A stretch of DNA of 64,000 nt from Planctomycetales bacterium 10988 (GTDB taxonomy: Bacteria > Planctomycetota > Planctomycetia > Pirellulales > Pb10988). Positions 36,723 to 42,615 of the stretch are shown here, one piece after another. The translations under genes were made by a program, and so were the position numbers. Each line of letters opens with the position of its first letter. The first letter of the stretch is position 1. The stretch is taken from contig CP043547.1 of the NCBI GenBank assembly GCA_009664345.1, forward strand, positions 3,562,709 through 3,626,708, in the 5' to 3' direction. A model generated the notes under the pieces. The model was not told the DNA's origin. It made no database searches and saw nothing but the letters and a program-made list of their open reading frames with translations.

Positions 36723-37835
36723 ATGAGCACTACGATGTCGGATCGAACTCCGACGATAACCTATGGCGGAACGTTGGCGATCCGTTGCCCACAAGAGTTG
36801 ATGGATTCCTATCAATCGTTGGTCGAAGATCAGCGGCTGAGCTGGACGAGCCATCATCACATGCTGCGACGTTTAGGTTCAGGCGGCCAAGGTGTTGTTT
36901 TTTTGAGTGAACGCCGGGGAGCGGATAGCTTCACGTTGCCGGTGGCTTTGAAGATCTTTTCGCCACACCATTATTCGGACAGTCGATCTTACGACGAAGA
37001 TATGGTACGCATTGCGAGAATCGGGGCACGTGTGGCTCAGATTCAACAAGACCATTTGCTTGATGTGAATAACTTCATCGAGCGGGATCGCATACGTATC
37101 ATGGAGATGGAATGGATCGATGGGTACGACATGCGGCAGTTGCTAACGCCGCGGATGGTGGAACACGCGCGAGAGCGGGCCACGCCGGAACACTGGAAGT
37201 TTCTGACCCAGGTGATTTTCACTCCGGGGACTTATCAGCCACGGTTGAAGCCAGGCGTTGCGATTCAAATTTTACGCGAAGCTTTGGCAGGGCTAACGGC
37301 CTTGCATCGCGAAGGAATCGTTCATGGCGATCTCAAGCCTTCCAACATCATGCTGAAGCGGACCGGTTCGTTGAAGCTGATTGATATCGGTTCGGCGATC
37401 GAGTTGGATAACATTCCGTCGCGGCGGATGTGTTCGCCAGCTTACGCGGCTCCGGAGGTGTTGGATGACAAGTCGATCGGCCCTCAAAGCGATTTGGCGA
37501 GCTTGGGATATGTCTTGATTGAGATGCTGGCAGGGCGTTCGCCGTTTGCCGGACAAGAGACGTTCCGCAGCTTGCTGGAAGCCAAACGTATGTTGCCGCA
37601 GCGATTGCCAGAGATTTTACCTTCGGATGTTGTCTGTAATGAAATGCTGTTGAACTTGTGTAAGCGTCTGATTGCACCGGATCCATCGGCACGTTTTCCC
37701 AGTGCGGAAGCGGCGAATCTCGATCGCGAAGGAGCGGCGAGCTTCCATCGGCAATTGGTGAAAAGTAACTTGGCCAGCGAATATGACAATGATATTCGTG
37801 TTTGGCTGGAAGGATTGGATAAGACTTTATTCTAA
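36723..37835 (+). CDS. divergent protein kinase-like protein (HGD/DIG motifs)
   Basis: A 370-residue Hanks-type kinase homologue. Gly loop LGSGGQGVVF (51-60) and Lys77 in ALKIF are present. The catalytic loop is HGDLKPSNIML (201-211), with Gly in place of Arg of HRD, and the metal motif is DIG (221-223) in place of DFG; Asp203 and Asp221 remain. An activation-segment motif SPAYAAPEVLDD follows. An insertion of about 35 residues (140-175) lies before the catalytic loop. It lacks the N-terminal domain of the other two kinases and has no membrane helix. It may retain activity, since some kinases naturally lack the HRD Arg. An intrinsic terminator follows. Confidence 0.88.
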   Translation: MSTTMSDRTPTITYGGTLAIRCPQELMDSYQSLVEDQRLSWTSHHHMLRRLGSGGQGVVFLSERRGADSFTLPVALKIFSPHHYSDSRSYDEDMVRIARIGARVAQIQQDHLLDVNNFIERDRIRIMEMEWIDGYDMRQLLTPRMVEHARERATPEHWKFLTQVIFTPGTYQPRLKPGVAIQILREALAGLTALHREGIVHGDLKPSNIMLKRTGSLKLIDIGSAIELDNIPSRRMCSPAYAAPEVLDDKSIGPQSDLASLGYVLIEMLAGRSPFAGQETFRSLLEAKRMLPQRLPEILPSDVVCNEMLLNLCKRLIAPDPSARFPSAEAANLDREGAASFHRQLVKSNLASEYDNDIRVWLEGLDKTLF

Positions 37836-37871
37836 GCTTCCATGCGGCGAACTCAAACGAGCTTAAGAAAG

Positions 37872-37905
37872 AGCCTTCCAAGCGTTGCTTGCGAGGGCTT
37901 TTTTT
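37872..37905 (+). terminator. intrinsic terminator
   Basis: A stem of about 12 pairs with one bulged base: AGCCTTCCAAGC from 37872, then GTT, then GCTTGCGAGGGCT, followed by seven T residues. It lies 37 bp after the kinase stop. Confidence 0.85.
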
Positions 37906-38020
37906 GTTGACAGAAACAAGTAAAAAGAAGCTCAAGAGGAGGCGGGTCGAACCTGAGGCAGAGGGGGAAGGGATCGCTCCTTGTGAAGAGTGTTTCGCTT
38001 AGTCGCCGAGTTCTTTAGCT

Positions 38021-38479
38021 TTAGGATGACGATTCGTTTTGCGAAAGGTTGTCTTGCATCTTTTGCAAGGTACGCATGGTGGTTTCGATTTCATCTTCGG
38101 GAATATCTTGACAGGCGATTTCGAGCATGCGGATGGCTTGGGGAACGAGTTTCTCTTCAAGCTCCCTTCCCGTTGAGGTCAGCCACGCCCGGACAACGCG
38201 GCGATCTTCGGAATCGGGTCGGCGTTCGACGAGACCTTTGCGGGAAAGGCTATCGAGTAATCGCGTTACGGTCGTGGCATCGCGAATGGTTAAATCCGCC
38301 AAGTCACTTGGCCGACGGCCATCTTCTTGCCACAATCGTACCAGGATGGACCATTCCTCTGGTGTCACAGGTTGTTTGACTTGACGAAATTCTTGCCGTA
38401 AATAACCCCGCATCAGATATGCGGTTCGATTTACCCAGAATCCGATCGTGGATTCAAATGCAAAGGCCATGGTTTTCAT
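38021..38479 (-). CDS. MarR-family transcriptional regulator
   Basis: A 152-residue winged-helix regulator. The helix-turn-helix and wing are visible in PVTPEEWSILVRLWQEDGRRPSDLADLTIRD and TVTRLLDSLSRKGLVERRPDSEDRRVVRAWLT, the latter being the diagnostic MarR wing with its DxRxxx Arg. Flanking helices form the dimer interface. Divergent from the SdpI-like gene 255 bp away, which is a plausible target. The ligand is unknown. Confidence 0.94.
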   Translation of the reverse strand: MKTMAFAFESTIGFWVNRTAYLMRGYLRQEFRQVKQPVTPEEWSILVRLWQEDGRRPSDLADLTIRDATTVTRLLDSLSRKGLVERRPDSEDRRVVRAWLTSTGRELEEKLVPQAIRMLEIACQDIPEDEIETTMRTLQKMQDNLSQNESSS

Positions 38480-38647
38480 TTACCCCACTCATTCAATTCG
38501 AGATAGTAGATTTGGTTCATCCCTTTTTAATAGATGTAATTTCCATGTATTTAGTAGTTATACCGTTATTATTGTACTTAGGGAATATTTTCTAAGGCAA
38601 TTTTTGAAATTAATATCAAAAGATCTTTGACCCGGTAATCAGTAGCG

Positions 38648-38703
38648 GACGTTCCCCCTTAAGGGAGGTTCTTCCTTTCCTCCCTCCTTTAGAGGGGGAT
38701 GTT
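38648..38703. repeat. imperfect G/C-rich inverted repeat
   Basis: CCCCCTTAAGGGAGG (from 38654) can fold on itself or pair with the following CCTCCCTCC...GAGGGGGA (38679-38699). It lies between the divergent MarR and SdpI-like genes, about 30 bp before the latter start. It could be a leader hairpin or operator. Confidence 0.5.
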
Positions 38704-38734
38704 ACCTGGGGAAAGTTCACAAGAGGAGTCAACG

Positions 38735-39085
38735 ATGGACCCGATGTCTCAGATGGTTTCGATTTCGCTTGTCTTTGTGGGATTGATCAGTTTTCTGGTC
38801 TCCATCCCGTTATTGATGGGAATGATCAAGCGAAACCGGTGGTATGGTGTGCGGTTTTCGGTGTGCTTTTCTTCGGAAGAGGCTTGGTTGGCAGTCAATC
38901 ACTTTGCGGCCAAGCGGATGATGGTGTGGGCGGTTTTGGTGATGTTTGTCGGGATTGTCGTTTGGTTTATCCCTTTAATGGGGAGGGAGTTTCTGAGAAT
39001 CGTCCTGACACTTTTCCCTTTAACCATCTTGATCCCGGTGACGGAAACTTGGCTCTATTCGCGCAAGTTCGTCCCGAAAGCCTAA
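38735..39085 (+). CDS. SdpI/YhfL-like small membrane protein
   Basis: A 116-residue integral membrane protein with three hydrophobic helices. The family hallmark PLLMGMIKRNRWYGVRFSVCFSSEEAWLAVNHFAAKR follows helix 1 and corresponds to the NxWyGxRxxxxxxSExxWxxxNxxxGR motif of SdpI-type immunity and related proteins (residues shown in two parts: IKRNRWYGVRFS and SSEEAWLAVNHFAAKR). GAGGAG precedes ATG 38735. Divergent from a MarR regulator. Whether it gives immunity to a toxin here is unknown; no sdpC-like gene is present. Confidence 0.8.
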   Translation: MDPMSQMVSISLVFVGLISFLVSIPLLMGMIKRNRWYGVRFSVCFSSEEAWLAVNHFAAKRMMVWAVLVMFVGIVVWFIPLMGREFLRIVLTLFPLTILIPVTETWLYSRKFVPKA

Positions 39086-39128
39086 AAGGTTCAGGCCTAC
39101 TGGCACAGTCGCGCGAAGGTGGTTTCTA

Positions 39129-40094
39129 TTATTGAATGGAAGGGGCTTTGATGCGATCGTTGCCGATGAGCCACCGAATGGACTCATAGAATGCCCCTAA
39201 CGCATCATACCGAGGGCGAAAACCGAGCAGGCGTTCCGCTTTGGCAATACTATAACAAGGACTGCGTTCCAGTAAGCTACGGCTCAGGGCAGCCTCTTCG
39301 CTGGGGAGTTGCTCCAGCCATTCCTCTTGAGGGCAATAGCGGAGTTGGGCCTGTTTATCGAACCAGCCGGCGATTGTTTCCGCATAGTATCGCCAAGTAA
39401 TTGCCGAAGGAGCCGCAATATTAAAGACTTCTCCGCTGGCAACTTTCCAATGTTGGATGGCCAAGAGAAAGGCCTCTGCGACATCGGAGGCATGGACCGG
39501 ATGCAACGTTGATAAGCCTTGGTCAGGGAGAAAAACTTCCCCGCCTTGGGCAAGTCGCTCAAAGACGCTGGTTTGAAAGGTTCCTTGTGGAGTGAGAGGA
39601 ACCCAACCTTCAGCCACAAGATGGCCAGGATGGATAACAGTCACGGGAAGCCCTCGCATCCGGGCTTCATCCATGAGGTACTCTTCCATCTGTAGTTTGT
39701 GTTCTGCTTCATCACACAGAGGCGAACGAGGCGAGTTCTCGGCGACTGGCGGCTGATGGCAACTTCCATACACGGCCGTATGTCCACAGACTAAATATTG
39801 ATGCACTTCCCCCCGCAAGGTCGTGGCGAGCCGTTCGGCACTTCGCACGCGATCGCAAAGCAGATCGACGACGATTTCTGCTTCGACGCCGGCGACGGCC
39901 AAAGCAAAGGTATTCGCCCTTTCCGCTGCCCGGCGATCAATCGCAATCAGGCGAACTTGTTTCCACAAGGCCCGATCTCGCCGCGGAGCATGTCGCCCAC
40001 GATGCATACATACGACTTCATGCCCGGCACGCACTAGTTGCGGAATTAAATAGGTGCCGATTCTTCCCGTTCCTCCGATGACCAGGACTTTCAT
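39129..40094 (-). CDS. NAD-dependent epimerase/dehydratase family protein
   Basis: An extended short-chain dehydrogenase-like protein of 322 residues from ATG 40094, preceded by AAGGA; the open frame runs to 40172. Rossmann motif MKVLVIGGTGRIGTYLIPQL, HRGRHAPRRDR for cofactor contacts, and the VTVIHPGHLVAEGWVP region. The usual active-site YxxxK is not clear: HTAVYGSCHQPP supplies a Tyr but no Lys three residues on, so it may be atypical or a non-catalytic relative. The substrate is unknown. Confidence 0.82.
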   Translation of the reverse strand: MKVLVIGGTGRIGTYLIPQLVRAGHEVVCMHRGRHAPRRDRALWKQVRLIAIDRRAAERANTFALAVAGVEAEIVVDLLCDRVRSAERLATTLRGEVHQYLVCGHTAVYGSCHQPPVAENSPRSPLCDEAEHKLQMEEYLMDEARMRGLPVTVIHPGHLVAEGWVPLTPQGTFQTSVFERLAQGGEVFLPDQGLSTLHPVHASDVAEAFLLAIQHWKVASGEVFNIAAPSAITWRYYAETIAGWFDKQAQLRYCPQEEWLEQLPSEEAALSRSLLERSPCYSIAKAERLLGFRPRYDALGAFYESIRWLIGNDRIKAPSIQ

Positions 40095-40279
40095 CCTTGT
40101 TGTCCTTCCTTGACCCAGATTCGATGAACTTGCGGGGTAGGGGCAACCCGCCGTATAGAGATAGCATTTCATTCCGCCATAACGGGTATTGTAGCGGAGG
40201 GGGAAAATTTCGAGAAGAGAGGTTGTGGCAGGGAAACCCGCCTGGGCGGGGTTTTCATCGATACCAGGGTGACGATTAG

Positions 40280-40310
40280 GGTTCAGGTTTCAGGATTCGG
40301 GTTTCAGGGG
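40280..40310 (+). repeat. G-rich 7-bp periodic array, left arm of locus 2
   Basis: Four heptads in exact register from 40280: GGTTCAG, GTTTCAG, GATTCGG, GTTTCAG, then GGG. TTC recurs every seven bases. It faces the array at 40443-40495 across 132 bp and has nearly the same unit on the opposite strand. Confidence 0.8.
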
Positions 40311-40442
40311 AGATAACAGAACCTCTCTCTTGAAATGGTATCACCAGAAGAAGGACTTCGGTGGGTTTCCGTTCTATCGATTGACGATCCCTTCTTTTTT
40401 CTCCTCAGCCAAAGGCAGACTTACGATCTACAATCTTTTCTA

Positions 40443-40495
40443 CCTGAACCCTGAACCCTGAACCCTGAACCCTGAACCCTGAACCCTGTTTTTCA
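40443..40495 (-). repeat. perfect heptanucleotide tandem repeat, right arm of locus 2
   Basis: Seven exact copies of CCTGAAC (starts at 40443, 40450, 40457, 40464, 40471, 40478, 40485) followed by CCTG. On the minus strand the unit is GTTCAGG, matching the left-arm unit. The only array of the set without any mismatch between units, which suggests recent expansion or frequent slippage. Confidence 0.95.
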
Positions 40496-41054
40496 TGTCA
40501 TTTCGCCGAGTTGGTCCAACTCTGTGACAACCTTCTGTTAAGGTGGTTGATCTTTGCGGGTTATAGGGCCTATCTCGCTTTCAAAGCTCGATTGAAGCAA
40601 ATCTTTATGAAGTTCACAGGTGTTTTCTCCAAAGATCAGCCGCACCCTCAGCCGATTCCTTTTGTATGCCCGCAAAGGCAGTAAGAGGATCGGTGAAACG
40701 ACAATCTAAGAGAAAATCTCAAGGATTTGAAACGCCGGCTTGCTGCTAGGGTCGGTGGCTAGATTTCCATCTGGACGAAAAAAATCGGGCCCCAACCTTC
40801 GAGTTTTTCGAGAAAGACGCAGACTGTTAAGACTGCACACGAGAAACGAAAAAGTCTTAGAGAAGCTCAAGTGAAGGAATCGGGAACGCCGATACGATAG
40901 TTGCCTCGGGTCAAACCAAATGTTCGAGGCATCCATCGAAAAGCCATGTGGAGAGGGTACTTCGGTTTTTCGAAGATAGATGTCATGCCGGGTTGATTGT
41001 AATGGGAGAAGCGCCTTCTTCCGACCACCTACGATCGCAAGCCCGCACGTTCGG

Positions 41055-41072
41055 GGTTAGTGAAAACTAACC
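41055..41072. repeat. perfect palindrome with GAAA loop
   Basis: GGTTAGT and ACTAACC flank GAAA; GU and GC pairs extend the stem by two. No T-run follows, so it is not a standard terminator. It lies about 140 bp upstream of the Cys-rich gene and may be a REP-like dispersed element or part of a leader. Confidence 0.6.
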
Positions 41073-41208
41073 TCCCGCCTGTTTGGAAGAGGAGTTTCAC
41101 GATTGCCTGTGAACGATCGCTAACTCCAGCCTACCGTTATTGTCTCAAGTTTGAGATTTGGGGACGCGCGCTGCCCCTACCCAATGTGTGAGAAGGAGAC
41201 TCCAGTCA

Positions 41209-42117
41209 ATGAAGTGGAACAAAGTGCTTGGAGCGATGTTCCTCAGCATCTGTCTCGCTAGCCAAGGCTATAGCTTTGACTTGCTCGACAAAATGTTGGG
41301 AATGAAGCACAGTGGCTGTGGTTCGTCCTGCTGTGAGCCCGCTTGTTGCGAGCCAGTTTGTGCCGAACCGACTTGTTGTGAACCCGTTTGCTGCGAACCG
41401 ACTTGCTGCGAACCCGTTTGCTGCGAACCGATCTGCTGTGAACCCGCTTGCTGCGAACCAGTTTGTGCCGAACCCGCTTGCTGCGAACCGGCCTGCTGCG
41501 AACCCGTTTGCTGCGAACCGACCTGCTGTGAACCCGTTTGCTGCGAACCTGCTTGCTGTGAGCCGGTCTGCTGCGAACCTGCTTGCTGCGAACCCGTCTG
41601 CTGCGAACCCTGCGGATGTGACACTGGCTGCAAGAAGAAATTGAATCTGTTCGAAGGCCTCAAAGGTCTTTTCTGCAAAAAGAAAAGCTGCTGCGGTTGT
41701 GAAGAACCTGTCTGCTGCGAACCGGCCTGCTGTGAGCCCGTCTGCTGCGAACCTGCTTGCTGTGAGCCGGTCTGCTGCGAACCCGCTTGCTGCGAACCTG
41801 TCTGCTGCGAACCGGAAATGGTCGGTTGCGATCCTTGCGGTTGCGAACCTTCCTGCAAAAAGAAGCTTTCTTTAGGTGACATGCTCGGCAAACTCTTCGG
41901 CAAGAAGAAAAGCTGCTGCACCAGCTGCACGACCTGCGATAGCTGCACCACCTACAGTGCTGCTCCGGTCTACCACGAAGTAGCTCCCGAGCCAGCTCCG
42001 GCTGCTCCTGCTGCTCCGGAAGCTGACGACGATGCCGCTCCCATGCCTCCGAAAGTCGGCATGATGCGAGATCGTTCGGCTTCTTTCCGAGCCGCTGGCT
42101 ACCGTCAAGCTCGCTAA
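41209..42117 (+). CDS. exported cysteine-rich protein with CCEPX pentapeptide repeats
   Basis: A 302-residue protein starting at ATG 41209 (AAGGAG ten bases ahead). It has a Sec signal (VLGAMFLSICLASQGYS), then three copies of a short Leu/Lys linker (FDLLDKMLGMKHSGC; LNLFEGLKGLFCKKKSCC; LSLGDMLGKLFGKKKSCC). These separate two blocks of CCEP-[VATI] pentads: about 19 units at residues 41-135 (two are CAEP) and about 7 at 168-205. The tail is Ala/Pro-rich and cysteine-free. The repeat is visible in DNA as a 15-bp unit. No family recognised. Planctomycete walls are known to hold cystine-rich protein, so a disulfide-linked envelope protein is plausible; metal binding is an alternative. A terminator follows. 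Confidence 0.88.
   Translation: MKWNKVLGAMFLSICLASQGYSFDLLDKMLGMKHSGCGSSCCEPACCEPVCAEPTCCEPVCCEPTCCEPVCCEPICCEPACCEPVCAEPACCEPACCEPVCCEPTCCEPVCCEPACCEPVCCEPACCEPVCCEPCGCDTGCKKKLNLFEGLKGLFCKKKSCCGCEEPVCCEPACCEPVCCEPACCEPVCCEPACCEPVCCEPEMVGCDPCGCEPSCKKKLSLGDMLGKLFGKKKSCCTSCTTCDSCTTYSAAPVYHEVAPEPAPAAPAAPEADDDAAPMPPKVGMMRDRSASFRAAGYRQAR
41329..41612 (+). repeat. 15-bp coding minisatellite, block 1 (CCEPX)
   Basis: About 19 tandem 15-bp units of the form TGC TGC GAA CCN GNN, with mostly synonymous variation (TGT/TGC, CCC/CCG/CCA) and a V/A/T/I choice at position five. Two units read TGT GCC GAA. A second block of about seven units lies at roughly 41713-41815. Confidence 0.9.
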
Positions 42118-42157
42118 GCTTGACTGAAGCGAACAGCTTCAACAGCTAAGAGATAGA

Positions 42158-42200
42158 AATAGACCTGCTTGGACAAGTTCTGGGCAGGTCTATTTTCTTT
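42158..42200 (+). terminator. intrinsic terminator
   Basis: AATAGACCTGC (42158-42168) pairs with GCAGGTCTATT (42184-42194), followed by a T-rich run. It lies 41 bp after the Cys-rich gene and should uncouple it from the next operon. Confidence 0.85.
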
Positions 42201-42615
42201 TTGGTGGATCGTAAATCCGATTCGCTGAGCTGAGAACTTTTCCAACCAGCGAGGAAACTACTCGACCTTTCCGGTTTTTTCGATTATCGTAAAGGTTACC
42301 CTGCATTCAGGTTCCCATCTGATCCACCCAAGCCAGAGGGGAAAACCTGCCAGGCATCCGGAACCCATTTGACGCGGTCCATGTCCGACAAGTTTTCCAA
42401 ACATTCAACAAACCAGAGTGCAAAACCTCGAAGTCTTTGGCTCCCCTCAGAAGAGCAATGGCCAAGCCGTTTTGACCAATGCAGAAGTAGCAATCTCTCG
42501 ATACTTCTTTGAAGAGCATCTATTCAGAGTCTACGAGGGTGCCGACGTCCCGAAGCTCCCATTGCCCTAACTTTACCCATCAGGAAGAGCCCTCACCTGG
42601 TCCGAGGAGAATAGA
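42201..42615. other. leader region of the ATP-grasp operon
   Basis: About 415 bp after the terminator with no credible gene; open frames at 42296-42519 (minus) and 42509-42811 (plus) look like chance. GAGGAG before 42616 is the ribosome site. Confidence 0.5.

Larger units (their letters stand above)
40095..41208. other. long intergenic region with repeats, no gene found
   Basis: More than 1.1 kb without a credible gene. It contains a pair of heptad arrays (40280-40310 and 40443-40495). GGGTAGGGGCA at 40135-40145 is repeated as its reverse complement at 41172-41182, so the copies bracket the region. GGTTAGT-GAAA-ACTAACC at 41055-41072 is a perfect seven-pair hairpin with a GNRA loop. I see no tRNA or protein remnant. 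The promoter of the Cys-rich gene should lie near its right end. Confidence 0.6.

Noticed and set aside
38448-38630. 60-codon plus-strand frame overlapping the marR start
   Set aside because: No protein character; overlaps a well-supported gene and its promoter.
40443-40495. CRISPR array or telomere-like repeat
   Set aside because: The seven-base unit has no spacers, so it cannot be CRISPR; nothing suggests a linear chromosome end.
41268-41951. 227-codon minus-strand frame rich in GSQQ/TGSQQ repeats
   Set aside because: It is the complement of the CCEPX minisatellite; the plus strand has a signal peptide, ribosome site and terminator.
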